The notes below the pieces were generated by a model, which saw only the letters and a program-made list of their open reading frames with translations, searched no databases and was not told the DNA's origin. Positions 33,309 to 46,500 of a stretch of 64,000 bases of DNA are shown here, piece after piece. Every line of letters starts with the position of its first letter. Positions within the stretch are counted from its first letter, which is position 1. A program made the position numbers and the translations under genes. Origin of the DNA: Axinella damicornis (Eukaryota; Porifera; Demospongiae; Axinellida; Axinellidae); the NCBI GenBank assembly GCA_963931865.1, contig OZ007515.1, positions 12,724,633 through 12,788,632 on the forward strand, given 5' to 3'.

Positions 33309-34219
33309 GCTTATAGCCTAATCTACGCAAGCATGCAGATACGTATAATGAAAGACACTATTAGCTTTTATACGGCACAATCATGACAAGTACAATGACA
33401 TTGCTTATAACTTCCGTCGCGACGTCGCACGAGGTCGTGATTCGAATATTCATGCGCTTGCGCAATTGCGATTATAAACTAATCAGGTAATCGGCTAAAA
33501 ATAATTATTCTGCAGCTAGAATCTGCTGCCTAGGCGCCTATGAAAAGGAAAGCTTGCTTTATTGCCTCGTTCCCAGGCCGCGTGGGAACGAGGCTACTTG
33601 CTTTAGAGACAAGTAAACTTTATGGTAGGAGAGATAGTGGGCGGTTAATTGTGTACATAATTGAGTAGAAGCTAGCCATTCTACTGAAATACATCAATGA
33701 AGCAACTAGTGCAAATGTCACTTGAATAGGAGATTCACGTAGCCAGGCAAGACTACTCGAACATTCTCTTCACCATACTAATTATTACAGCTCAATCGTT
33801 AGATCGAACCCAACTGACTTTTAAGCCCAACCTTTCATAGGCAGCAGAAAGATTGCGGTCAGCTATCTGGACCAGTGCTTACTGTGAATAGCAGGTCATG
33901 AACTTTGTGAGGGCAGGTGGTAGCCATGCAGGCCCCATCCGAAAACGTTCTGTATGGACTATAGGGCCTGGGAACGAGGCCGTGCAAGTGGCCCCTTGCG
34001 CAGTAGACACCATAACAACACTGTCATTTACATTCAAGTGTCCAGAGAGCAGGCAGGAAGTCATACACATACTTTGCATTATACAGCTACCATACATTCT
34101 GTCTGTTGGAGGTTTAAGTGATGCTGACAATATAATCCTCTTGGTTCTAGTGTGTCACACACAAGACTATAGCTAGAAGTCATTTGATGATCAATTTAAA
34201 CAGCGGATGCATGTTCCAT
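33309..34219. other. Interval between copy A and copy B
   Basis: About 900 bases with no gene. It holds one palindromic hairpin at 33564-33594 (GCCTCGTTCCCAGG and its inverse) and a half-copy near 33963-33980. Confidence 0.6.
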
Positions 34220-37200
34220 TCAGTAGGTACTAGTCTGCCTATCAAAGTCCAACTTCATTTCGATGTAGACCTCCGGCTCGAGGTAGCCAACGTTCAGTTT
34301 CAGGTCATGTGCACTGGAGAAATCATCAGGACTATACGCATTGGACGGCTTGTCCCTCCCCAGGAGCCCCATGCGCTGGTAGGCAGCCGCCACAAGCTCA
34401 CTGCAGAAGAGACTGCTCAGGTCCTCGCGCTGGTTGTGGAGGAACGACAGAAAACCTTGCCGAATATCAATGGCAGAGAGGAGCAGCTCAACCCAGTCTT
34501 TCTCAAATGGCCGACCCTGAATCTCCTTCCGGAATTTCAAGAGCTCTTCATACATTTCAATTCGTTTCTCACGGGGTATGCCAGCTAGCTTCCTCACAGC
34601 CACGCGATCATACCATCCTGAAAATATCTTGTGGTACAGCGGCACTAGTTGCACACCGCGCCGCACCTTACCCGACTCAATGTCAACAAGTCCTGCAAAG
34701 GGAGGGGATGTGAAGAGGGGGAGGGCGTGTGAGGAGGGGAGGGGGTGTGTGGGGAGGGGGGTGTGAGGAGGGAGGGTGAGGAAGGGGGTGAGGAGTGGAG
34801 GGATGTGTGGGGAGGGGGATGTGAGGAGGGAGGGTGAAGAAAGGGGTGAGGAGGAGGAGGGAGGTGAGGAAGGGGAGGGGGTGTGAGGAAGGGGGAGGTT
34901 GTAGGGGTGTGAGGATGGTGGAGACAACATCCCTTACCAACATGGTTTGTGCTGGCATCCCATATTAGCAATTGTGATGCGTACTTCGCTTTCAGCACCT
35001 GGGAGAGAAGAGGGGAAGTGGGATGAGAGGAAGAGCGGAGAAGATAGGGGGGAGGTGGGACGAGAGGAAGAGGGGAGAAGATAGAGGGAGGAGGGACGAG
35101 AGGAAGAGGGGAGAAGATAGAGGGGAGGTGGGACGAGAGAAGAGGGGAGGTGGGATGAGAGTGAGAGGGGAGGTGGGACGAGAGAAGAGGGGAGGTGGGA
35201 TGAGAGGGAGAGGGGAGGTGGGACGAGAGAAGAGGGGAGGTGGGATGAGAGGGAGAGGGGAGGTGGGACGAGAGGAAGAGGGGAGGTGGGACGAGAGGAA
35301 GAGGGGAGGTGGGACGAGAGGAAGAAGGGAGGTGGGACGAGAGGAAGAGGGGAGGTGGGACGAGAGGAAGAGGGGAGGTGGGACGAGAGGAAGAGGGGAG
35401 GTGGGACGAGAGGAAGAGGGGAGGTAGCCTGGTATGATGAGAGTGGGGGTCCCTACCAGGCCAACGTGTGAGAACTGGGAGCGGTCGAAAAACTTAATGA
35501 GGGATCCTGAGCTGTCGGCGCCCGAGAACAGAACAATATCTCCCGTGTCAAGCGTCTCTGCCACTGAGCTGTACATCTTAGTGGTGACGTTGGGAGGAGG
35601 ATAGATACCTTTGCTGTGTGTGAGAGAGTGGCAATGTTGTTATTGACCTGCACCCAGGTGCAACATTAACACATTAGACTACAGCATGCAAACATGTCAG
35701 TTACACATAATGTGATGTATTGCTGCAGCCTGCCTATTAGGGCACCTGCTATGAGTACATGACAGGAGATTCCAGGGCTGAACTTTGTCACTGAGCCCAG
35801 GTCTGCCAAGCTGTACTGGAGGTGTTGGGGTGTTTGCGCACCCCATCAACGTTCTCTTCCTCTGCCTGACTACAGCCGTGTCCAGTAGGGCACTCAGCCA
35901 TTACAATGGTTGGTGTGACCACAATAGCCTCGGCTCGTTCCATTCCCTTGCAATAATATATGCAAGACAAGCTTCATGCAAATACATATTAAACCAGCTT
36001 GCAGAGATGATAGAGTAATCATGCCACCCTGGGTGGCGTGACCCAGGGTGGCACGATCAATCTCTTCACATTTAGGAAACTTACACAAGTGTGGCCAAGA
36101 AGGGAGGGTCGTCGTCATTTGCAACAGGGCCAGACTTTCTTCGGGGCAGCTTGAGGAACACTGGGTCGTGCAGGTCTAGATGGTCTTCCAAGTTGGCTGG
36201 TGTTACGGTGGTCGGGTCACCTCGTAATACCCCCAGAAGATGGTACAAGTGAGACACCATCAAGGTGCAAACGATGGAGCTCCTTTCCTCCGGTGATTTG
36301 GCTTTCTCAATCGCCTCCAGCTCATGGGGAGTGAAGGGAATCTCCATGACTTGGTCGATCAGCGCCATAGCTTCCTCACGTGCAATGGGCTTGTCATAAT
36401 TCAAGTGGCGAATGGCCACCTGCTTGTAGTCTCCATAAAATATCCTGGTAACAGCTGAGATGGAGTGGGCGTGGCGCACAGGTTTAAACTTGGTCAGTGG
36501 GAGGGGCTTTGTTTTGCCCTTGATGAGTAGCAGGGGGAAGTTGGGGTCACACTCACTGTGCTGGACAAACACAGCATAGTGGGGCACCTCCTGCCCCTCA
36601 CGGTACAGCAATGCCAGGTCTCCTGTGGATATCGTGTGCTCAATTTCAGAGAACCGACGCTGTTTAATCCTTTTCGAAACCTCTTCCTTGACTTTCTCAG
36701 CCTGGGGTTGTGTGTTGTCACCAGTTGTGGCAACACCGTTGTTCTTGCTTGCTTGTTCTGTATCCTGCTGAGGCTGCGTGTCGGAGCCTACGGTATCTTG
36801 CTGGGGCTGCGTGTCGGAGCCTACGGTATCTTGCTGGGGCTGCGTGTCGGAGCCTACGGTATCTTGCTGGGGCTGCGTGTCGGAGCCTACGGTATCTTGC
36901 TGGGGCTGTGTGTCGGAGCCTATGTTATCTTGCTGGGGCTGTGTGTCGGAGCCTACGGTATCTTGCTGGGGCTGCGTGTCGGAGCCTACGGTATCTTGCT
37001 GGGGCTGCGTGTCAGAGCCTACGGTATCTTGCTGGGGCTGCGTGTCAGAGCCTACGGTACTGGCTTCTTCCACAACAACACTGTCATCTTTGCTGGTTTT
37101 AGCTGCTTGTTCAACTTGGACTTTCTGGCTCTCAGCTGGCCCTTCATCGGGAGGTGATTTCACAGGTGTTTCCTTCCCCTTCTTTTTATTGTTTTTTCTT

Positions 37201-37220
37201 GAGCTACTCGAGTTCCCCAT
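34220..37220 (-). CDS. Two-domain permuted papain/NlpC-P60-like protein with VNTR, copy B
   Basis: Tandem paralogue of the gene at 29084-32779, with the same exon plan: 37220-36085, 35613-35457, 34998-34938, 34692-34220; 608 residues. It starts MGNSSSSRKNNKKKG (myristoylation plus basic patch). The VGSDTQPQQDT array has only 9 units, and the acidic linker is shorter. Domain 1 keeps SEIEHTISTGDLALLYREG, PHYAVFVQHSE and SSIVCTLMVSHLYHLLGVL. Domain 2 keeps LDTGDIVLFSGADSSG, RSQFSHVGLV and LSSLFCSELVAAAYQRMGLL. The C-terminus is five residues shorter than in A. Outside the array the two proteins are very similar, so the duplication is fairly recent or homogenised. An in-frame TGA lies seven codons upstream of the ATG, which fixes the start at MII/MGN. 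Confidence 0.85.
34700..34925. repeat. GA/GT-rich tandem repeat, copy B intron 3
   Basis: Irregular GGGGGTGTGAGGAGGGAGGG-type units fill the intron; not present at the same place in copy A. Confidence 0.85.
35022..35430. repeat. 23-bp minisatellite, copy B intron 2
   Basis: About 17 units of GAGGGGAGGTGGGACGAGAG plus GAA, with TGAGAGG variants. Copy A has a single related segment (29890-29925), so the array expanded after the gene duplication. Confidence 0.92.
36761..37057 (-). repeat. 33-bp coding minisatellite, 9 units (copy B)
   Basis: Same unit as in copy A (VGSDTQPQQDT), with one unit reading NIGSD. Difference in copy number from A is the main length difference between the paralogues. 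Confidence 0.97.
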
Positions 37221-37249
37221 AATTATCACAAGCAGAGTTCACAGAGGAT

Positions 37250-38389
37250 CTGGACAGGTGTTACAGTGTGTGAACAAGAAGAAACGTTGGTGAGTCTACG
37301 TACTTGAAGGCCGCCACATTACGTGTACACAGGCAACTTGCACTTGAATGTATACAACAACTCACCGACGAGTCCTGCAGATACGCAAACAGCAGAATCC
37401 TGAAAATCGCCCGTGTTGCGACACTGATTCAGGAATGCATTGTGTTGCGATCAATACAAATTATGCTTCCTGCATGCAGTGAATTAGTCTCGTTCCCAGA
37501 CCCCCTTCGGAAAAATCGATCTCGATTTTTCCGAGGGGGGTCTGGGAACGAGACTAGCAGTGAATCATTGAGCGGCCACATGCATTTCATGTAAATTCAA
37601 CTGATGGGATGTCATAATTATACTTCTGTTACAGGTCATTGATAAAAATAATAATGGCCATCCTCTGTTCTCTGCTTAGTGCTCTGAATCAGATCCACTT
37701 GTGTTGTGCATTATACAGATACGACCTCTTTCTCAGCACGACGGGGTCGTAGGTGCCTGCAGGAGGTCGGAGGGGATACTGTGACTAGGGTAATGAAGAA
37801 GCTAGCCTTTACCATAACGTTCAGCTGAAATATCGTAGATTATCACCGACTGTCAGTGGTCAACATTATTAGCATACAAATTCATGTGCCCACTCTGTCA
37901 TAAACGAACTGATGTGTGATCTCATAGGACTATTAGTCTAGACTGAGCCTGGCACAGAGGAGATCAAATGTAAGCCCTTTTTCCATTGGGGATGCAACAC
38001 GGTTATAGTTGAAAATTATGCCATTTGCAATCCACATGATGAACAGTAGAAATCACTAGCGGGTTCCGGAATGAGATGACCTATTGCCATGGTTGAGAGC
38101 TCTGCTCAACGGATGCCTTTACACACCAGGAGACACCAGGAGTGCAGTGCATGTGTGTTAAGAGCCGCAAGGTCTTGCTCAGTAGCTGGTGTGTGCAACC
38201 AGAGTCCAAACTGTCTAAGAGATGAGAGCAATTCTTGGGAAGTGGTCCACTTGAAAGAATTCATGAATCCTTTCAACTACCTAGCTGTTACATTGTGCAG
38301 AATGGCATGACCACACCTCTCATTTGCACCAGGACTTGTTAAAGTGTGCTGTGTAACTATTATGTCGGTATTGTACATCTGCCATATAG
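37250..38389. other. Upstream region of copy B
   Basis: Contains the presumed 5' exon ending at 37366 (donor GTGAGT) and a hairpin element at 37485-37556. The remaining ~800 bases show no gene. Confidence 0.5.
37485..37556. mobile_element. 72-bp perfect-palindrome mini-element
   Basis: Reads TAGTCTCGTTCCCAGACCCC, then CGGAAAAATCGATCTCGAT, and back to GGTCTGGGAACGAGACTA. It is nearly fully self-complementary. One of at least five members of a hairpin family in this window (33564, 38390, 45399, 54936). Confidence 0.85.
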
Positions 38390-38441
38390 TAGTCTCATTC
38401 CCAGACCCCGAACGCACAAACGGGATCTGGGAACGAGACTA
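38390..38441. mobile_element. Palindromic mini-element, same family
   Basis: TAGTCTCATTCCCAGACCCC ... GATCTGGGAACGAGACTA; arms inverse to each other with a short loop. Confidence 0.8.
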
Positions 38442-38446
38442 GCTCT

Positions 38447-38645
38447 GTTGCCATGACGCAGGCTGTTGCCATGAAGCAGGCTGTTGCCATGACGCAGGCT
38501 ATTGCCATGGAGCAGGCTGTTACCAAGACGCAGGCTGTTGCCATGACGCAGGCTGTTGCCATGGAGCAGGCTGTTGCCATGACGCAGGCTGTTGCCATGA
38601 CGCAGGCTGTTGCCATGGAGCAGGCTGTTGCCATGACGCAGGGTG
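38447..38645. repeat. 18-bp minisatellite, about 11 units, 3' of STPG1
   Basis: Units of GTTGCCATGACGCAGGCT with GGAGCA and GAAGCA variants. It abuts the STPG1 stop codon at 38646, so it is in the 3'UTR. Divisible by three, so open in several frames without meaning. Confidence 0.95.
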
Positions 38646-40017
38646 TTAAAGAGAGTTTACTCGTAGATCATGTGACGCACCGGGACCAGGTTCTGCTGAG
38701 CTGGTGTGCCTGTCTCTGTCCCACCTGGTGGTGGTGGAGCGGAACACAGCCCCACCCAGCGGTTTCTTCTTCTGAGGGTCCAGAGGTTCGTGGGTCTCAT
38801 AGTGGCCCGGGCCAGGGGGCGGGGGGAGAGGGGCGAGGGGCATTGCAGGGGCAGAGATACACAAGTAATGTTTCTGTCTGTAGGTGGAAATAGGAGAGAT
38901 GGGAGGGAGGGAGGGGGGAGGGAGGGGGAGACGGAAGAAGGGGGAGAAAATGAGATTGGAGTGCTAAAGGGGTGTGTTATGAGCTCTGACCGGTAGTAAG
39001 GGAGCTGCTGTGGTTCATCGTCTTTGTCGTTGTTTGTGGCAGGGTACGGACTGTAGTCAGCAGGACCTGGACCCTGAATCATGAGAGGGGTGTGGCTTAC
39101 AAGAGAGGGACTTGCTTGTTATGAAGGAGGGGCTAGTCTTCCTCACCATAGCTGGTCTTCCCAAGCTCTCTCTCTTGGTGCGGGAGTTGAACACAGCCTG
39201 GTGTGTGCGTGTGGAGTGATGGAGGAGGTCGTCCCGCACAGAGTAGTGTCCAGGAGAAGGTGTGGGCACGGAGTGCAGGCCCTCCCGCCGTGACCTGGAC
39301 ACACCACAGTAATCTATAGTAATCTACAGTATACCTACAGTACTGCAGTGAGCACACCACAGGACCATACACACCTGTGTACGAGCTTAACAGTACTTTG
39401 ACAGGTTCATATGCAATCTATCAACTGTACAATCAGGAAACTTAAACTGTGCATGATAAATACAGTTCAGTAGGAAGCCTCGTCCTCTCCTCACCCGATG
39501 CAGTCAGCGAGTAATGGCTACTAGTGCGTGTGAGCTACTAAAATGATATTCACCCAAAGTCTTGGGGTCTCCATGTGGGCTTAGAATTAGAAGAACTGGG
39601 TGGAGATTAATCAAACCTAGTCAGCTGACCTTGATTTGAATGCAGACTCGGCGGTGGTGACGGTGTTCTTGCCAGTGTGGATACCAGAGAGGTTGTATGC
39701 ATTGGGGGAGGGAGACTCGTCCATCCCTCTCCTCACCTCCCGTACTGCGATTGGCTTACGGAAGTTACTATCGTTATGGAGAGAAAAGGAGAATAAATAA
39801 ACAATTTATTGTGCCCACCATTTTCTCCCTCACCTTCCCACTCCACAGTTGAAATCATGGCTGTTGTCCACGGGTTGTGGGCTGTAGGACCCTGAGGCGG
39901 AGAGGTGGACAGCAAGGACCAGTAATCGTTTTACCACAGATTTCTGAGTTATAGCGGTAGCTTACCAGGACCTAAGACCTGCTTCCGCTCTCTGGGAAAC
40001 CTTTTGGTCTGGAAGGA

Positions 40018-40053
<36 letters not shown>

Positions 40054-40856
40054 GACGAGAGATCAGACGTTGCTGGGACAAGGATTCCTATTCAACCACC
40101 CTTCCTTGCATAACTACCAATACTCTCCTGACCTTAGAGGCAAATCCTCCCATGCCTTTACTTGAGCAGCTGTGTGCCTGCTGTAAGCTATCGCTACACG
40201 CCACATAGGTCCCCGGACCAGGGTTGTCATTCTGCGTTGTTGTAGCATGTGATAATGTGAGAGTGTGTACTGTGTGAGTGGGTGCATGTGGAGCACAGGG
40301 TGCAGGGTGCAGAGTGCAGAGTGCAGGGTACAGGGTGCAAGGACTGACCACATTAGTTGGTGAGGTGAAACGAGTGGCCCTGGAGTTGAAACCTTTTTTC
40401 TCTGTAGTGGCATAGAAGAACGTCTGATAGCGAGAGGGGATTGAGGCGGATGTGGACGGACTCAGCTGGTGACTTAGTGCTGGAGGGGAGTGGGGAGGGG
40501 TGGGAGGGAGTGGGAGGGAGTGGGAGGGAGTGGGGAGGGAGTGGGAGGGAGTGGGGGACACTACATTGACGTCATTATAATGAAGCTGTGTTATCATGGT
40601 AACCTTGTACTATTATAGTAAACAGCTTGTTATCTATGGCTCACATTTGCGGACTCCTCTCATGTGTGGCGCTCTCCCTCCAGCCCCTCTCGTTGCCCCA
40701 TTCACACTCATGTGAACTGAAGGAGTAGCTGTCAGGGCAGCCATTGTCCCAACTTTGCAGTGAGAAGATAGCAGACGATATCAACTCTGAGTTTTCACCA
40801 TCTTTCACTATGGTAACAGCGCACGTGCTTGGAGTGGGCGTGGCAGCAGTTGTCAC
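38646..40856 (-). CDS. STPG1: STPG1 (sperm-tail PG-rich repeat protein) orthologue
   Basis: STPG1 belongs to the sperm-tail PG-rich repeat proteins, many of which are microtubule-associated in cilia. Exons in transcript order: about 40479-40349, 40231-40133, 40008-39966, 39891-39834, 39767-39630, 39294-39147, 39073-38991, 38877-38646; phases close from 40231 on. Diagnostic segments: EKKGFNSRATRF, then the PG-rich repeats NPGPGTY, LGPGSYSPQP, SPSPNAYNL, SPGHYSVRD, GPGPADYSPYP, PGPGHYETHEP and a final EPGPGA. Interspersed are phenylalanine-containing FxSK/R motifs (FASK, FKSR, VFNSRTKR). All agree in order with human STPG1. The 5' exon is uncertain: an open frame 40856-40641 (MTTAATPTPS...) ends near a GTGAGC donor and may be exon 1, but the join is not proven. 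Divergent from elongin C. Confidence 0.88.
40020..40053. repeat. Poly-G tract (over 30 G) in STPG1 intron
   Basis: An almost uninterrupted run of G immediately upstream (in STPG1 sense, C-run) of the exon at 40008. It acts as the polypyrimidine tract of that acceptor on the minus strand. Confidence 0.9.
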
Positions 40857-41310
40857 GTGCGCTCTGCACGCCTTTCAATCGAATTTTTCTGGGGGGGTGA
40901 AACGGTGAGTCAGCTGCTGTATATTCTTTATTGTGGGGGATCAACAAGCTTTCAAGAGTTCCCGACGACTGTACTGAGTCTAGAGACTAAACACCTGGAA
41001 TATCTGGTCTAGGTCTGAAGTTTAGTCTGGTATAGGACCTCTCAGCCAAAGGCTGGATGTCCAAGGGGAGGGGAGTAGAAGAATAAGTCTTATCTTGTCA
41101 AGCAAGAGGTGTAATTCAACCTTGGCAACCATGGTCTGGAGTTAAGTGCTTAACTACTTGTTTCTGTGTATAGGCATACTGTCTGCAGAGAGCCACGGTC
41201 AATAATTAACCTACAAGACACTGCATGGTAGTGTGGGTGTGTTGTACAGCCAGTTCAGTTTGATTGTGTCCTGCACTTTGCCCTTGCAACTGCCTCTGTG
41301 TGATCCTCAG
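40857..41310. promoter_or_regulatory. Divergent interval STPG1 / ELOC with ELOC 5' exon
   Basis: A likely non-coding first exon of elongin C ends at 40904 (AAACG then GTGAGT). The coding exon follows the acceptor CCTCAG at 41310. The promoter probably lies around 40830-40890. Confidence 0.5.
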
Positions 41311-43303
<1,993 letters not shown>

Positions 43304-43559
43304 GAGACACTCGTCTGAGTTAGCTTCACGGAATCACCAGTAGCAACACGCACCGTACTATATACCGCTAGCAACATAAGGAGTATTTATAGCATTGATC
43401 CTGGGGTCTTCCTCTGGCAGTTTCTCCATAATTTTCAAGTGCGCAAAAAAATAATTATTGTCCTTTTGATTATGAAACAGCTTCTGTATGTGTGTATCGT
43501 GTGCTGATTGTGTCCACTACAAGAGGTCAAGAGCAGAACTTATTTTGGATGACTGTTTT
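43304..43559. other. Convergent interval ELOC / MAPK15
   Basis: About 250 bases of 3'UTR from both genes; nothing else seen. Confidence 0.5.
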
Positions 43560-46500
43560 CTACCATTTGTTGGTCTTGAGAAGGGCGAGGTGAGACTGTG
43601 AGATTGTGCCGTGGGTCTGGGTGTATGTCCCGGTGGAGAATCGCGAGGGTATGCCTCTTGCGGCTCGCTTGGACTTGGCCGTGGGACGGGCAGAAGGGAT
43701 CTGCGTGTGTGGGTACATGCGTGAGGAATTAAGGGTCCGATGAATGATGTCTCAGTACATTGTTCAAATCACACAAAGACTACCGGGAATAATTATAGCA
43801 GTCAATCAATTATAACGACCAATCAGATTGTAAGATTGGTGGGAAGTAGTCATGATACTCTGGTACTACCATGTACTACTTATCAGTGCATATAGCTGTA
43901 ATCTCATTGGTCGGTCATCACTCACAATTCTTGCGCTGGTGATGGTCAGGTCAGGCTGTTGCTGTCGAGCGGCAGGTGGATCAGTGGAGGGATGGGTGCG
44001 TGTGAGGATGGAGTGGGAGGGGTGTATGGTGGAGGAGAGGGGGCGGGGCCTCGAAGGACCCAAGGGAGAGGAATCCTGTTTGCACAGGGGTATGAGGAGA
44101 TGAGTGTGATAACCATCACGCCTCCAGTGAAGACTATGGATTTGACTGACATAAGTGTGTGGCTTACCACACACCACACCCGTGACCCGTCTACTCTCTC
44201 TCGGGGGCCCTATCACTATAGGCCTTATTCCTATCAATAGTGATAGGATAGGATTTCCAATGCAGTCACAGTTATTATAAACCCCTGATGCACGTAATCA
44301 ACTACTCATGGTGTAGCAAACAAACTGCACTCACCTTTCTCTTAGCTGAGTTGGCTCTTCGTGAGTGAGAGGGTGCAGACTTGTGACGTGGGAGTGGGGC
44401 CTTGTGGGAGGTGGCCGGGGAGGTCGACCAATCAGGTGGCTCGGGGTGAGGGGAGGTGACAAGCTCTGTATTGGACCTAGAGTGGAGTGAGGGTGACTCC
44501 TTCGCCTCTTCCTCTCCTCTCAATCGCTCTCCTTCTCCTTCCCCCTTTTCACGTGACTGGATCAGCACACGCAGTTCCTCACGCTTCTGAATAATGCTCT
44601 GTGTGTTGTGTATGTGTGTGTGTGTGTGTGTGTGACCTAACTTTCACTCATAAGGTGCAGAAGTTTCATCACTGCACTACCCCAGACACACACCTCATAC
44701 AGCTTGTCCCTGTACTGCCCAATGGAGAGTTGTGTGTTATCATCCAGGTACGGAGCAACGTTGGTGTCTAGGACTGGTTCCTTGCTTGCATCGTGGAACC
44801 TGCAGGCATGAAGTGACACACTCAAGACTGCAAAGTCTGCTCATACTTCCTCTCTAGCGGAATGGACAGGTCTGACCCTATACTAGTACCGAGCTCGAGG
44901 TTACCAACACCGTATGCTGGTTATGTACAGGTCAACTCACCTTGCTACATAGGGGTGCAAGATGCCGTGGTGTGACGTGATCCGTTTGTCAGGGTTGAAC
45001 TGGAGTAGTCGGCCAAGCAGGTCCAGACCCTCATCTGAGGCTCCCGGGAGCAGATCCACCAAGCTGGTGCGACGTCTGGAGGGAGGGATGGATGCACAAG
45101 CAGTATTGGACTTGATAAGTGCAGGCATCAGCAGCCCCACCAATGAGACCATCAGCAGCCCCACCAATGAGACCATGAGACCAGGCATCAGCAGCCCCAC
45201 CAATGAGACCATGAGACCAGGCATCAGCAGCCCCACCAATGAGACCATGAGACCAGGCATCAGCAGCCCCACCAATGAGACCATGAGACCAGGCATCAGC
45301 AGCCCCACCAATGAGACCATGAGACCAGGCATCAGCAGCCCCACCAATGAGACCATGAGACCAGGCACAAAACATGGTTTGCTGTGTGAGCATGTACATA
45401 GCCTCGTTCCCAGACGGCCTGGGAATGAGACTAGCATGTACACGGCTGGTATCTCCCCCTACCTCCTCATAAGCTGGTCCAGAATTGGCTGGGCATAGGG
45501 GGAGTGCAGTCCCTCCACGTCGTGACGGTTGGGGTGGGGCACACAAGTCATGATCTTATCAATCTGGTTCATGGTGGAGGTACCGGGGAAGAGGGGCTTG
45601 CCTGAGAGGGGAGGTTGATACATGGACCAGCTGTGCTGAGGTACTAATCAACCATCTCCTCACTTGCAATCATCTCTGCCAGGATGCACCCGAGAGACCA
45701 CATGTCCACACCCTTGGTGTAGCGCTGGGACCCCAGCAGAATCTCTGGGGCTCGGTACCAGCGCGTGGCAACATAGTCCGTCATGGCTGGGTTGAAGGTG
45801 TTCTCACTGTCATCCCGCTGGAGAGCGGTGAGGGAGCGAGCCAGTCCAAAATCTGCCAGCTGTGTGAGGAATGAGTGCATGTGAGGAGGAAGGGGTAATG
45901 CCGGATATTCAAATGAAGGCCAGGAACAATAACAGATGGTCATTTGGCATCACGTGCCTGCCATGTCAGCATGTGCAAGTTGGCCATTAAAGTAGATGTT
46001 GGTATACGTACCTTAACAAAGCACTCTGAATTGAGGAGTATGTTGCTGGGCTGCAGGGGGAGGGGGGGGGGGGGGGGGGGGGGGGCATGTTCATGTATTC
46101 AGTGTGGGAGGGCAGAAGGGCATCGTACCTTCAGATCTCTGTGTATGCAGTTCCCAGAATGAATGTACTTCATCACCTTGAACAGCTGTGGGTGTGGGTG
46201 TAGTACACAGTTTACTGCAATGAGCCCCATTAGAGTATGTTAACAGCATGCTACTGAGCAATACCCCATGGGTGCTTACTTGGTACATAATGTACTGCTT
46301 GTGTACAGGCTGCAATATCTTTGCCTTGACGATGGCATGGAGGTCGGTGTCCATGAATTCAAAGACCAGGTAGATGTCCTGGTCGTTGCGAGCCCTGATC
46401 ACGTTCAGCAGCTGAATAACGTTCTCATGGCCGGAGAAGGCCTGTGTGTATATATGGGCAATGTGTGGATGGTTTATGTAAGGAGGAGGTATGTTTTGGG

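Noticed and set aside
36558..37293. Plus-strand open frames over the copy B array
   Set aside because: Same artefact as in copy A.
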